A DNA stretch of 64,000 nt from Mesorhizobium escarrei (GCF_935825525.1 NZ_CAKXZT010000186.1:1-64000), one strand, 5' to 3'; positions 35,192-43,983 are shown, counted from the stretch's first letter. Program-made: numbers and translations. The notes: generated from the sequence alone by a model not told the origin.

Positions 35192-35707
35192 TTACATCCG
35201 ATAGGCGATGGTATCGTTCCAGAAGCGGTCGAGGCGCTGCAGGGCGCGGTTCATTTGCTTGAATTCTTCCGTGTTGATGCCGCCGACCTGCTCGATCGAG
35301 CCGACATGGCGCTCGTAGAGGCCGGCGACAACTTCCGCCACCTCACTGCCCTTCGGCGTCAGCGAGACCCGCACCGAACGGCGGTCGATGCGCGAGCGCT
35401 GGTGGTTGATGAAGCCGAGATCGACCAGCTTCTTCAGATTGTAGGAGACGTTCGAGCCGAGATAATAGCCGCGCGAGCGCAGTTCGCCGGCGGTCAGCTC
35501 CGAATTGCCGATGTTGAAGAGCAGCAGCGCCTGGATGGCGTTGATATCGGAACGGCCGTTGCGGTCGAATTCATCCTTGATCACGTCAAGCAGGCGGCGG
35601 TGCAGCCGCTCCACCAACTGCAGCGATTCCATGTACAGCGAACGGATCGCCTCGCGGCGGTCATCGGATACGTTGGCGGTCTTCGCCGCCGGACGGGAAT
35701 TGATCAT
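35192..35707 (-). CDS. ldtR: MarR/winged-helix regulator LdtR
   Basis: 171 residues. The winged HTH is in residues about 55-120: DINAIQALLLFNIGNSELTAG, ELRSRGYYLGSNVSYNLKKL, VDLGFINHQRSRIDRRSVRVSLT. LdtR was characterised in Liberibacter and Sinorhizobium as a small-molecule-responsive regulator of an L,D-transpeptidase gene and stress tolerance; the sequence pattern and the adjoining transpeptidase gene both match. It lies 360 bases upstream of ldtP in the same direction. Confidence 0.9.
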   Translation of the reverse strand: MINSRPAAKTANVSDDRREAIRSLYMESLQLVERLHRRLLDVIKDEFDRNGRSDINAIQALLLFNIGNSELTAGELRSRGYYLGSNVSYNLKKLVDLGFINHQRSRIDRRSVRVSLTPKGSEVAEVVAGLYERHVGSIEQVGGINTEEFKQMNRALQRLDRFWNDTIAYRM

Positions 35708-35961
35708 TGTCTTGCCTCTCGTTTGTCGCCTGGTGATTTTTTGTTTTTCACCTTGATCGCGACACTATCGAATACTCATAAAATTCGACTTAAACGCTAG
35801 GGCTAACAAGAGCTTACCGGCAATAGGTTTCGAAAGAGGCTTAACGAAGGGTCACCCGATCAAGGATGATTAACCTAAAGATTTAGCCAATGAATCCGGG
35901 CGGTAATTTCCCCGTCGAACCGGACCGGTGGGCTATTCTTGTTGAGCATTGCTCCGATGCT

Positions 35962-36384
35962 CTATTGCCGGCTCCGGCGCTTCTGCATCCAGATCACCAC
36001 GCGAAAGACGATGTAGAGCAGCGCCACCGCCGCATGCGAGGCGACGATCAGCGGCCGGTGACCGAAGAGCTCGGGAAAGCCGGCATACATGACGGTCTCG
36101 GTCGCCGCGCAGATGAACCAGATCACCGGCCCCCAGGAGGCCAGCATCCACAGGCCGGCGGCGGCGAACGGAAAGAACACGGCGAGCGTCACCGCCGCCA
36201 CCTGCCAATGCACCGGCATCAGGTCGAAGCGCCACAACGAGCCGGGATAGAAGCCGATCAGCCGGATCCAGTACAAAATCCCGAACAACAGACAGTAGCC
36301 TGAGATGACGCGCTGAAACCAGGCGAAGATGACTTCGACCGTCGAGGGCTGGAGCACGACGCGTCTCGACGTGACCTCGCTCAC
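35962..36384 (-). CDS. Conserved four-helix membrane protein (DUF6163-like)
   Basis: 140 residues from a GTG start that overlaps the stop of the hydrolase gene (GTGA). The frame also stays open in shadow upstream. Four transmembrane helices are visible at about 18-40, 57-80, 85-105 and 110-135, with short basic tails (KRRSRQ at the end). Such a protein is commonly found next to LdtR in rhizobia, and I recall the family as DUF6163; the name is from memory. Function unknown. Confidence 0.72.
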   Translation of the reverse strand: MSEVTSRRVVLQPSTVEVIFAWFQRVISGYCLLFGILYWIRLIGFYPGSLWRFDLMPVHWQVAAVTLAVFFPFAAAGLWMLASWGPVIWFICAATETVMYAGFPELFGHRPLIVASHAAVALLYIVFRVVIWMQKRRSRQ

Positions 36385-37424
36385 AGCTTGAGCTCCCGTT
36401 CGCCGAGCGGAGCGAAATAGGCATCGACGTCGGCAGCACTGACGTCGTCGATGCCTGCCGGCCGCCATTGCGGCGTCGAGCCTTTGTCGATGATGGCGGC
36501 GCGGATGCCTTCGTAGAAATCGTGGCCGGCAAGCATGCGGTTGAGGATGCGGAACTCCATCCGCATGCACTCGTCCATCGACAGCGTCAGCCCGGCGCTG
36601 ATCTCGCGCCAGGCAACATGCAGGCTGGTCGGCGAGCGGGTGCGGATCGTCGCCAGCGTCTTTGCCGCGAGCGCGTCTGCGGGTGCGGCGCGCTCCAGGC
36701 TGCCGATGATGTCGCTCAGCGACGGCTGCACGAAATGGCGGGCGATGGCTTCCAGCGTCGGACTGTCCGTTTCGCGCCGGGCCGGGACGGAAAAGCCGCG
36801 CAGCGCCGCTTCCGGGTCGCCGCTCGCAACCAGCCGGTCGAGAAAGCCGGCCTGGTCCTGCGCCTTGATCGTGTGCGTCGCCAGGCCCGACCACAAAGCG
36901 TCGCCATAGCGGATGCGGTTTCCGGTCAAGGCCAGATACATGCCAAAGCTGCCGCCGAGGCCCGGCAAGAGATGACTGGCGCCGACATCCGGGAAAAAGC
37001 CGATGCCGACTTCCGGCATGGCGAACTGGGCGTTCTCGGTCAGCAGCCGATGCGAGCCGTGGAACGAGATGCCGACGCCGCCGCCCATGACGATGCCGTC
37101 GATCAGCGCGACATAGGGTTTTTGGAACCGCGCAATGCGGGCGTTCAGCCGGTATTCGTCGGCAAAAAAATCGACCGGCGGTTTTCCCGCCCGGCCGGCC
37201 TCGTAGATGTGGAGGATGTCGCCGCCGGCCGAAAACGCCCTGCCCTCGGCCTTGACGACGACAACATCGACGCCGTCGTCGCGCTCCCAGGCGCGCAGCG
37301 CCTTGTCGAACGCCTTGACCATGCGATGGGTGACGGCATTGAGCGCCTGCGGCCGCGTCAAAGTGACAACGCCGGCCCTGCCCAGTCGTTCGAAGCGAAT
37401 CTCGTCGCCGCCGCCAAAATCCAT
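36381..37424 (-). CDS. Enoyl-CoA hydratase/isomerase family, probable 3-hydroxyisobutyryl-CoA hydrolase
   Basis: 347 residues, the length of HIBYL-CoA hydrolases rather than 260-residue crotonases. It shows VTLTRPQALNAVTHRMV, GRAFSAGGDILHIYE, KPYVALIDGIVMGGGVGIS, FAMPEVGIGFFPDVGAS and LALTGNRI. The glutamate in PEVGIG and aspartate in FFPDVG are the hydrolase pair. It would release 3-hydroxyisobutyrate in valine degradation. No other valine genes are adjacent. Confidence 0.87.
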   Translation of the reverse strand: MDFGGGDEIRFERLGRAGVVTLTRPQALNAVTHRMVKAFDKALRAWERDDGVDVVVVKAEGRAFSAGGDILHIYEAGRAGKPPVDFFADEYRLNARIARFQKPYVALIDGIVMGGGVGISFHGSHRLLTENAQFAMPEVGIGFFPDVGASHLLPGLGGSFGMYLALTGNRIRYGDALWSGLATHTIKAQDQAGFLDRLVASGDPEAALRGFSVPARRETDSPTLEAIARHFVQPSLSDIIGSLERAAPADALAAKTLATIRTRSPTSLHVAWREISAGLTLSMDECMRMEFRILNRMLAGHDFYEGIRAAIIDKGSTPQWRPAGIDDVSAADVDAYFAPLGERELKL

Positions 37425-37633
37425 CGCCTAAAGAATCCCTCCCCCACGCCGCCGGGATTGAAGTGCTAAAGCGTGGCGCATGGCTGCGTCAATGCCAGGG
37501 TCAGTCGGTACAGGGCAGTTTGGATTTCTGGAGTGGACAGAGCTCATCCTTTGCGTCCGGATCAAATGGGCGCAAAATTGTCAGCGACAAGCACAGCCGG
37601 CCGCTGTGCAGCAGTCAACTCAAAGGCGAACGC

Positions 37634-38140
37634 ATGATCGTTGAACCCAGAGGGTCAGAATATGATTTGACGATGCCGCGAAATTTCGACCCGGATGATG
37701 TCCTCAGTCGCCCGCTGATGGCGAATTTGGCGACCGTTACCGCCGACGGCGCGCCGCGCAACGCGCCCGTATGGTTCATCTGGGAGAACGGTGCGATCTG
37801 GCTTCTCGGGTCGTCAGACGGGAGCGCGGTAAAGCATCTTGAAAGAGACCCGCGCTGCGCGGTGGAAATTGTCCACTTTGACAACAATGCCGGTATTCTG
37901 CTCCACCTCGGGCTGCGCGGCGCCGCCACCATAGAACCGATGTCACCAGATCGCTTCAAACGGTTGCTTCGAAAGTATCTCGGTCCGGAAGCTGGGTGGA
38001 ACCAGTGGTTCATTGACAACGTGGCCCAGATCGAACATCCGGATGGGCGCATGATCAGGCTTGCCCCGGCCAGCATTTTCACCAACAACGTCTCGTTCTT
38101 CAGAACTGGCCCCGACCTTGCGTGGCCGCCAAATCTGTAG
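37634..38140 (+). CDS. Pyridoxamine 5'-phosphate oxidase-fold protein
   Basis: 168 residues from ATG 37634, which has AAAGGCGA upstream; a start at 37673 (MPRNFDPDD) is also possible. The split-barrel flavin-binding fold is suggested by LMANLATVTADGAPRNAPVWF, NGAIWLLGSSDGSAVKHLERDPRCAVEI and GLRGAATIEPM. These proteins bind FMN, F420 or heme and reduce or shelter small molecules. The cofactor cannot be told. It is between a divergent hydrolase gene and hemB, with no clear operon. Confidence 0.8.
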   Translation: MIVEPRGSEYDLTMPRNFDPDDVLSRPLMANLATVTADGAPRNAPVWFIWENGAIWLLGSSDGSAVKHLERDPRCAVEIVHFDNNAGILLHLGLRGAATIEPMSPDRFKRLLRKYLGPEAGWNQWFIDNVAQIEHPDGRMIRLAPASIFTNNVSFFRTGPDLAWPPNL

Positions 38141-38233
38141 CTGGCTGCGAACCACGGACACGCTGGCACTATCGTGCCGCATTGGTCAGCGGCGGAGCCT
38201 CGTGTTAAAAGCCGCCAATCCGGAGTTTTGGCG

Positions 38234-39265
38234 ATGAACAAATTCACCCCAGCAAAGCCTGCCGGCGCGCGCAGCGTCGACGAGATCACCGGCAGCCGCC
38301 GTTTGCGGCGCATGCGCAAGGCCGACTGGTCGCGCCGTCTCGTCCAGGAAAACCGGCTCGGCGTGGACGATCTGATCTGGCCGATCTTCGTCGTCGACGG
38401 GAAAAATATCCGTGAACCGATCGCCGCCATGCCTGGTGTCTTCCGCCTGTCGCTCGACCTTGCCGTCAAGGAGGCCGAGCGCGCGGCAAAGCTCGGCATT
38501 CCGGCGATCGCCACCTTCCCCAATGTCGAACTCGGCCTGCGCGACCAGACCGGCTCGCACATCCTCGATCCGGAAAACGTCATCAACCGCGCCACGCGCG
38601 CCATCAAGCACGCGGTGCCCGAGATCGGCATCATCACCGATGCGGCGCTCGATCCCTTCACCTCGCACGGCCACGACGGCATCTTGCGCGACGGCATCAT
38701 CGTCAACGACCAGACCGTGGAGCAGGTCACGGCGGCTGCCGTCATCCAGGCTTCGGCCGGCGCCGATATCATTGCCCCGTCCGACATGATGGATGGCCGC
38801 ATCGGCGCCATTCGCGATGCGCTCGACGCCAATGGTTTTCAGGATGTGGCGATCATGTCCTACGCAACGAAATTCGCTTCCGCCTTCTACGGACCCTACC
38901 GCGAGGCGGTCGGCACCGCCGGCCTGCTCAAGGGCGACAAGAAGACCTATTATCTCGACCACGCCAATTCCGACGAGGCCGTGCGCGAGGCCGAGCAGGA
39001 CCTCGCCGAGGGCGCCGACATGCTGATGGTCAAGCCCGGCCTGCCCTATCTCGACATCATCCGCAGGCTGAAGGACGAATTCCGGATGCCGACCTTCGCC
39101 TATCAGGTGTCGGGCGAATATTCGATGATCAAGGCGGCCGCCGCCAATGGCTGGATCGACGGCGACAAGGCGATGCTGGAATCGCTGCTCGCCTTCAAGC
39201 GCGCCGGCTGCGACGGAATCCTGACCTATTTCGCGCCTGAAGTGGCGGCGATGCTCAAGGGATAG
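38234..39265 (+). CDS. hemB: Delta-aminolevulinic acid dehydratase (porphobilinogen synthase)
   Basis: 343 residues from MNKFTPAKPAGARS. It joins two 5-aminolevulinates to porphobilinogen. Diagnostic sites are RLRRMRKADWSRRLVQENRL, DLIWPIFVVDG, ALDPFTSHGHDG (the metal region without the classical cysteine cluster, DALDPF type, so probably magnesium-dependent), ASGADIIAPSDMMDGR-like ADIIAPSDMMDGRIGAI, YATKFASAFYGPYREAV and KPGLPYLDIIR. Both Schiff-base lysines (YATKF and MVKPGLPY) are present. Confidence 0.97.
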   Translation: MNKFTPAKPAGARSVDEITGSRRLRRMRKADWSRRLVQENRLGVDDLIWPIFVVDGKNIREPIAAMPGVFRLSLDLAVKEAERAAKLGIPAIATFPNVELGLRDQTGSHILDPENVINRATRAIKHAVPEIGIITDAALDPFTSHGHDGILRDGIIVNDQTVEQVTAAAVIQASAGADIIAPSDMMDGRIGAIRDALDANGFQDVAIMSYATKFASAFYGPYREAVGTAGLLKGDKKTYYLDHANSDEAVREAEQDLAEGADMLMVKPGLPYLDIIRRLKDEFRMPTFAYQVSGEYSMIKAAAANGWIDGDKAMLESLLAFKRAGCDGILTYFAPEVAAMLKG

Positions 39266-39313
39266 GCACTCGCATCGTTTTGGGATTTTGCTGCAATCCG
39301 ATAGAATAGGCTC

Positions 39314-39610
39314 ATGAGCAGGAACGAGGTCATCGAACGGTTGCAGAGAAACGCAGATGCCATCAAAGGCATGGGCGCGACTTCGCTGTATCTGTTCGGG
39401 TCGGCGGCGCGGGAAGATGCGCAGCCGGACAGCGATCTTGATCTGTTCATCGACTATGATCCGGCGCGGCGCTTTTCTCTGATCGACATGGTCGGGATCA
39501 AGCAATTCCTGGAAGAGAAGATGTCAACGGAAATTGACATCACCACGCGTGACAGCCTTCAGCCTATGTTGAAAGCCCAGATCGAACAATCGGCCGTGCG
39601 CGTATTCTGA
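39314..39610 (+). CDS. MNT-domain nucleotidyltransferase, antitoxin-type (MntA-like)
   Basis: 98 residues. The minimal nucleotidyltransferase motif is LYLFGSAAREDAQPDSDLDLFID, that is GSx10DxD, with metal aspartates D58 and D60 approximately. In HEPN/MNT pairs the MNT protein AMPylates or otherwise blocks the HEPN RNase. Its stop codon overlaps the HEPN gene start (TGATG), so the two are translationally coupled. Confidence 0.9.
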   Translation: MSRNEVIERLQRNADAIKGMGATSLYLFGSAAREDAQPDSDLDLFIDYDPARRFSLIDMVGIKQFLEEKMSTEIDITTRDSLQPMLKAQIEQSAVRVF

Positions 39611-39960
39611 TGGCAGTCCGCCGGATCGAGCTGATACTGGCCAAGATCATAGCGGCTTTGGATGGCATCAGCGCTGCCACCGCCGGCAAGACTCTGGACG
39701 ACTTTCGTGACGACTGGCTGCTTCGTCATGGCGTGGAGCGCGGCATCGAGATTATCTCCGAAGCCACCCGGCACATCCCGGACGATTTGATTGCTCTTGC
39801 TCCAGAAATTCCCTGGAAACAGATTCGTGGAATTGGGGACCTTTTGCGTCACGAATACCACGAGACTTCCGATGCCATCGTCTGGACCGTGGTGACAGAC
39901 AGTCTGTCGCCGCTCCGCCTAGCTGTCGAGCGAATACTCGAGGCGTCGCGGCGCAAGTAG
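39610..39960 (+). CDS. HEPN-domain protein, HepT-like/DUF86
   Basis: 116 residues, all helical. The core is LAKIIAALDGISAATAGKTLD, RHGVERGIEIISEATRHIP, then IPWKQIRGIGDLLRHEYHET and AIVWTVVTDSLSPL. Partner to the MNT gene upstream, so a predicted RNase toxin. The usual RX4-6H motif of DUF86 (GMRNxxxH) is replaced here by GIGDLLRHEYH, so the catalytic arginine appears shifted. It is followed by about 150 bases before the next gene. Confidence 0.88.
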   Translation: MAVRRIELILAKIIAALDGISAATAGKTLDDFRDDWLLRHGVERGIEIISEATRHIPDDLIALAPEIPWKQIRGIGDLLRHEYHETSDAIVWTVVTDSLSPLRLAVERILEASRRK

Positions 39961-40106
39961 CTGCTGCAGCCACCCCTCTTTGCGGTGGCCCTGATGCTGG
40001 CCAAACGAGCCGCATATGCTTGGCGGCGAATTACCGCTTGCAAATTGCAATCAGTCCAGCTAAAAACAACTGCTTGCATTTCACAACTGGATTAAGGGAG
40101 CCAGCC

Positions 40107-40751
40107 ATGCCCAAGCTTCGCGTCAACGCTTTCACCGTGTCTATCGACGGCTTCGGGGCCGGTCCCGACCAGGACCTGAAAGAACCGTTGGGCGTCGGCG
40201 GGGAAGCCCTGCACACATGGATGTTGGGCACCCGAACCTTCCGCAACATGTCCGGCGAAGATGACGGGACCACGGATACCGACGACGCGTTCGTAACGCG
40301 CAGCTTCGAAAACATCGGCGCGTGGATCATGGGCCGCAACATGTTCGGGCCGATCCGCGGGCCTTGGCCCGATGACACCTGGAAGGGCTGGTGGGGAGAC
40401 AATCCGCCCTACCATGTGCCGGTCTTTGTGCTCACCCACCATCCGCGGGATGCTATCGTCATGGAGGACGGCACGACCTTCCATTTTGTGACCGACGGCA
40501 TCCACTCAGCGCTGGAAAAGGCGAAAGCAGCGGCTGACGGCAAGGATGTCCGGCTCGGCGGCGGGGTCGCCACGATCCGGCAATATCTCAGGGAAAAGCT
40601 TATCGACGACATGCATCTGGCGATATCGCCGATGCTGCTCGGCTCAGGCGAGAATCTTTTTGCCGGCATCGACATGCCCAAGCTCGGCTACCGCTGCAGC
40701 GAGCAGGTCGCAACGCCGAATGCCATGCATGTCATCATCAAGCGCGATTAG
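40107..40751 (+). CDS. Dihydrofolate reductase / RibD C-terminal domain protein
   Basis: 214 residues from MPKLRVNAFTVSIDG; the longer open frame has no RBS, while GGGAG lies before this ATG. The RibD-C fold is visible: VNAFTVSIDGFGAGP, WIMGRNMFGPIRGPW, PVFVLTHHPRDAIVMEDGTTFHFV and VRLGGGVATIRQYLREKLID. Probably NADPH-dependent; substrate unknown. It stands alone between the TA pair and an intergenic repeat. Confidence 0.88.
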   Translation: MPKLRVNAFTVSIDGFGAGPDQDLKEPLGVGGEALHTWMLGTRTFRNMSGEDDGTTDTDDAFVTRSFENIGAWIMGRNMFGPIRGPWPDDTWKGWWGDNPPYHVPVFVLTHHPRDAIVMEDGTTFHFVTDGIHSALEKAKAAADGKDVRLGGGVATIRQYLREKLIDDMHLAISPMLLGSGENLFAGIDMPKLGYRCSEQVATPNAMHVIIKRD

Positions 40752-40790
40752 GACGTTTCGTCTGCTCTTTTGTCGAAAGCTTCGGTGCAG

Positions 40791-40850
40791 GCCCTTTCTC
40801 CCCGTCACTATACGGGGAGAAATGCCCGGCAGGGCAATGAGGGGCGGCGC
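40791..40850. repeat. Intergenic repeat CTTTCTCCCCGTCACTATAC, copy 1
   Basis: A palindromic CCCCGT-cactat-ACGGGG hairpin is followed by AGAAATGCCCGGCAGGGCAA and TGAGGGGCGGCGC. It has copies at 40957 (inverted), 43984 and 63697. It lies downstream of the RibD-C reductase gene. Confidence 0.9.
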
Positions 40851-40956
40851 AAGCGACCAAAGATTACACAGCCGGACAATACCCCTATGGCAATATGACA
40901 TCAGAATAATTTTTGTCCCATGCAGTGACTTTGTGGCTAAATTGTCGAGGCGGGCG

Positions 40957-41011
40957 GCGCCCCTCATCCGCCTGCCGGCACCTTCTCCCCGTATAGTGAC
41001 GGGGAGAAGGG
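40957..41011. repeat. Intergenic repeat, copy 2, inverted
   Basis: Inverted relative to 40791: GCGCCCCTCATCCGCCTGCC, then CCTTCTCCCCGTATAGTGAC and GGGGAGAAGG. Copies 1 and 2 face each other about 100 bases apart and so may form a long stem between the reductase gene and ppk2, both ending here. Confidence 0.9.
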
Positions 41012-41021
41012 GAGCCCTGCC

Positions 41022-41942
41022 TCAATACTTCCCCGGAACATACAGCTCGCGCGGCAGCACCTGGCGCTCGTATTCGGGATTGAACACGCGGTCGGGCAGC
41101 GTGATCTCTTCGTGCGGCACTTCCTCATAAGGCATTTGCTTGAGGAGATGATCGATGCAATTCAGCCGCGCCCGCTTCTTGTCGTTGCCCTCGACGATGA
41201 ACCACGGGGCTTCGGGGATGTTGGTGCGGGCGAACGTCTCTTCCTTGGCCTTGGTGTACTGTTCCCAGCGCACGCGCGACTGCAGATCCATCGGCGACAG
41301 CTTCCACTGCTTCATCGGATCATGGATGCGCATCTGGAAACGCATCTGCTGTTCCTCGTCGGTGATGGAGAACCAGTATTTGACCAGCGTGATGCCGGAG
41401 CGGACCAGCATGCGCTCGAACTCCGGCACGTCGCGAAAAAACTCCTCGACCTGGTCCGGTTCGGCGAAGCCCATCACCCTTTCGACGCCGGAGCGGTTGT
41501 ACCAGGAGCGGTCGAACAGCACGATCTCGCCGCCCGCCGGGAGATGCGGGACGTAGCGCTGGAAATACCATTGCGACTTCTCGCGCTCGGTCGGCGCCGG
41601 AAGTGCGACGACGCGGCAGATGCGCGGATTGAGCCGCTGGGTGATGCGCTTGATGACGCCGCCCTTGCCGGCCGAATCGCGGCCCTCGAAAACCACCACC
41701 AGCTTCTTCTTGGTGTAAGCCACCCAGGACTGCAGCTTGATCAATTCGGATTGCAGCGTGATCAGGTCGCGAAAATATTGCTGGCGATCCATCGAGGGCG
41801 GATGCGCCTTCTTGTAGATCTTGGCGATCTCCAGCGACAGCGCCGGTTCCGACATTTCCAGTTCGTAGTCCTCGTCGAGCGTGTCGGCCAGTTCCGCTTC
41901 CAGCCAGTCCTTGGCGGGAGAATTCTGTTTTGCTTCGGTCAT
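41022..41942 (-). CDS. ppk2: Polyphosphate kinase 2
   Basis: 306 residues. Walker A is FEGRDSAGKGGVIKR, Walker B is IVLFDRSWYNRSGVERVMGF, and the lid region is PTEREKSQWYFQRYVPHLPA. The C-terminal DPMKQWKLSPMDLQSRVRWEQ segment is diagnostic of PPK2. It phosphorylates GDP or ADP using polyphosphate (class I length). It stands alone, leftward. Confidence 0.96.
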   Translation of the reverse strand: MTEAKQNSPAKDWLEAELADTLDEDYELEMSEPALSLEIAKIYKKAHPPSMDRQQYFRDLITLQSELIKLQSWVAYTKKKLVVVFEGRDSAGKGGVIKRITQRLNPRICRVVALPAPTEREKSQWYFQRYVPHLPAGGEIVLFDRSWYNRSGVERVMGFAEPDQVEEFFRDVPEFERMLVRSGITLVKYWFSITDEEQQMRFQMRIHDPMKQWKLSPMDLQSRVRWEQYTKAKEETFARTNIPEAPWFIVEGNDKKRARLNCIDHLLKQMPYEEVPHEEITLPDRVFNPEYERQVLPRELYVPGKY

Positions 41943-42196
41943 TTATGCTACTCCGCGTGCACACCCGTGTCGGCGTCGGCCTGACGGCCGGACACCTTGA
42001 GCCGATCTGCATATAGGCCGGCAATGACGGTTTTATTGCAGCCGGCCCGCGCGCCGGTCGCCCAACTCCGTGAGATGTGATCGATCAGCCTCCCTGACAC
42101 GCACGACAAACGGCTCGAATTGTCCTACAAATGCCGGGTTCCCCCGGGCAGCCTTCAAAGCACCCCTTTTCAACAACTCAATTGCGAGGATCTGAC

Positions 42197-43240
42197 ATGG
42201 AATACCGCACACTCGGCCGTTCCGGGCTGAAGGTTTCGACGCTGACCATGGGCACCATGACTTTTGGCGGCGCCGGCGCATTTTCGGCGGTCGGCAAGAC
42301 CGATCTCGACGAGGCGCGCCGGATGATCGACCTCTGCATCGATGCCGGCATCAATCTCATCGACACCGCCAATGTCTATTCGAACGGGCTTTCGGAAGAG
42401 ATCATCGGCGAAGCGCTCGGCGGCAAACGCAAGGGCGATGTGCTGATCGCCTCCAAGGCGCGCATGCGGATCGGCGACGGCCCCAACGATGAGGGCCTAT
42501 CGCGCTACCATCTGATCCGCGAGTGCGAGAAGAGCCTGAAGCGCCTCAGGACCGACGTCATCGACATCTATTTCCTGCACGAATGGGACGGCACGACGCC
42601 GCTCGAGGAGACCATCGCCGCGCTCGACACGCTCGTCAGCCAGGGCAAGGTCCGCTATGTCGGCTGTTCCAACTATTCCGGCTGGCAAGTGATGAAGGCG
42701 CTGGGGATCAGCGACCGCCAGCACCAGCCGCGCTTCGTCACCCAGCAGATCCACTACACGCTGGAGGCGCGCGAAGCCGAATATGAATTGCTGCCGATCT
42801 CGGTCGACCAGGGGCTTGGCGTGCTGGTGTGGAGTCCGCTCGCCGGTGGACTGCTGTCCGGCAAATACAACCGCGACCAGGCCACCGCCCGCCAGCTCAG
42901 CGGCTGGACCGAACCGCCGATCCGCGACGAGGACCGGCTGTGGCGGATCGTCGACGTGCTTGCCCATATCGGCGAGAACCATGGCGTGTCGGCGGCGCAG
43001 GTGGCGCTTGCCTGGCTGCTCGGCCGGCCGGCCATCAGCTCGCTGGTGATCGGCGGACGGACCGAAGCACAGTTCAAGGACAATATCGCCGCAGCTAGCC
43101 TGGTGCTGACCAGCGAGGAGCGCGCACGCCTCGACGCTGTCAGCCGCCCGCCCGTTCTCTACCCCTATTGGCACCAGCAATTCACGGCAAAAGACCGGTT
43201 TGGTCCGGCCGATCTGGTTCTTGACCGGGAAGATATCTGA
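42197..43240 (+). CDS. Aldo/keto reductase
   Basis: 347 residues from MEYRTLGRSGLKVST. The tetrad is seen: aspartate in NLIDTANVYSNGLSEEIIGEAL, tyrosine in that YSNG loop, lysine in VLIASKARMRIGD, histidine in IYFLHEWDGTTPLEET. The cofactor loop is SSLVIGGRTEAQFKDN. NADPH-dependent carbonyl reduction is expected; substrate not predictable. Stands alone. Confidence 0.92.
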   Translation: MEYRTLGRSGLKVSTLTMGTMTFGGAGAFSAVGKTDLDEARRMIDLCIDAGINLIDTANVYSNGLSEEIIGEALGGKRKGDVLIASKARMRIGDGPNDEGLSRYHLIRECEKSLKRLRTDVIDIYFLHEWDGTTPLEETIAALDTLVSQGKVRYVGCSNYSGWQVMKALGISDRQHQPRFVTQQIHYTLEAREAEYELLPISVDQGLGVLVWSPLAGGLLSGKYNRDQATARQLSGWTEPPIRDEDRLWRIVDVLAHIGENHGVSAAQVALAWLLGRPAISSLVIGGRTEAQFKDNIAAASLVLTSEERARLDAVSRPPVLYPYWHQQFTAKDRFGPADLVLDREDI

Positions 43241-43454
43241 CAACGATCCGGATCAGGTCGAAGGTCGCCGCCGACGGGCTTAGCCTGAGATAAAACGCCA
43301 GGACCTCGGGATCAGGCTCGATCTGGCCGCTGAGCACGAAATGTTTGTAGAGCACGAGCAAGCAGATCGCCTGCTCGTGCCGCTCGTCGGCGAACTTGCG
43401 GCTCATCTCGGCAGCCGGCTTATCAACACGGCCTGGCGCTCGGCGCGAAAGCAT
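43182..43454 (-). CDS. Hypothetical small protein
   Basis: 90 residues, overlapping the 3' end of the aldo/keto reductase gene by 59 bases on the other strand. The composition is not that of a shadow frame: DERHEQAICLLVLYKHFVLS and LAFYLRLSPSAATFDLIRIV form two amphipathic helices. An internal start at 43406 (MSRKFADERH) is possible. No family recognised. Confidence 0.45.
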   Translation of the reverse strand: MLSRRAPGRVDKPAAEMSRKFADERHEQAICLLVLYKHFVLSGQIEPDPEVLAFYLRLSPSAATFDLIRIVVRYLPGQEPDRPDQTGLLP

Positions 43455-43727
43455 CCTGCAATCTATTGTAATAGTTGAGACCGCGCGCGGACCGAGCCGT
43501 CTGAAAGCCTGGCCTGATCAAGCGCCCGGCGAGCCTGCGGCGGGCTTGTGATTTGCACCCCCAGACCCCCCCCTACACCATTGTGCCAGCCATCCTGCAA
43601 GCCACGGAACCGTGTTCAGCCGGCCTGCCGGCTATCTATGGAGCCGATCGCTCTTTGCGGTGTTGTGTTTGTAGCCCAATGCTCCTAGGCAGGGCTAAGA
43701 ACCTTTGGGATTGTGAAAGGAAGAGAT

Positions 43728-43886
43728 ATGGCGCGAGCACCGAACTACGGCCAGGAACGCAAGGAACGCGACCGGCAGAAGGCTGCCAAGAAGGCGGAAA
43801 AGCAAGCGGCCAAGGTCGCAGCCAAGGAACGTTCGAAGCCCGAAGACGAGACCACGTCCGAGACCGAAACGGAAACCGCAGAGTAA
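43728..43886 (+). CDS. Small lysine/alanine/glutamate-rich protein (52 aa)
   Basis: 52 residues, preceded by AGGAAGAG, a strong ribosome binding site. It begins MARAPNYGQERKERDRQKAA and continues with a KKAEKQAAKVAAKER helix and an acidic tail (ETTSETETETAE). The basic-then-acidic helix fits a small nucleic-acid-associated or coiled-coil protein. Many rhizobia have a short lysine-rich gene with a similar start, but no function is known to me. Stands alone between a repeat and the upstream hypothetical gene. Confidence 0.75.
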   Translation: MARAPNYGQERKERDRQKAAKKAEKQAAKVAAKERSKPEDETTSETETETAE

Positions 43887-43983
43887 ACTGCAGGGCAATC
43901 GCTTCATAGTGACGGCAGAAGGGATCTGGCCGCAACCTTGGCGCGCTTTTTGCACGCTGAAGAGTGGCGAAACCCTTGGTGCA

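Noticed and set aside
34904..35800. 298-residue open frame over the ldtP-ldtR gap
   Set aside because: Covers ldtR antisense and intergenic DNA; shadow composition.
36468..37469. 333-residue open frame opposite the HIBYL-CoA hydrolase
   Set aside because: Antisense shadow; the hydrolase has clear catalytic motifs.
38186..39505. 439-residue open frame opposite hemB
   Set aside because: Shadow of hemB; composition typical of antisense high-GC frames.
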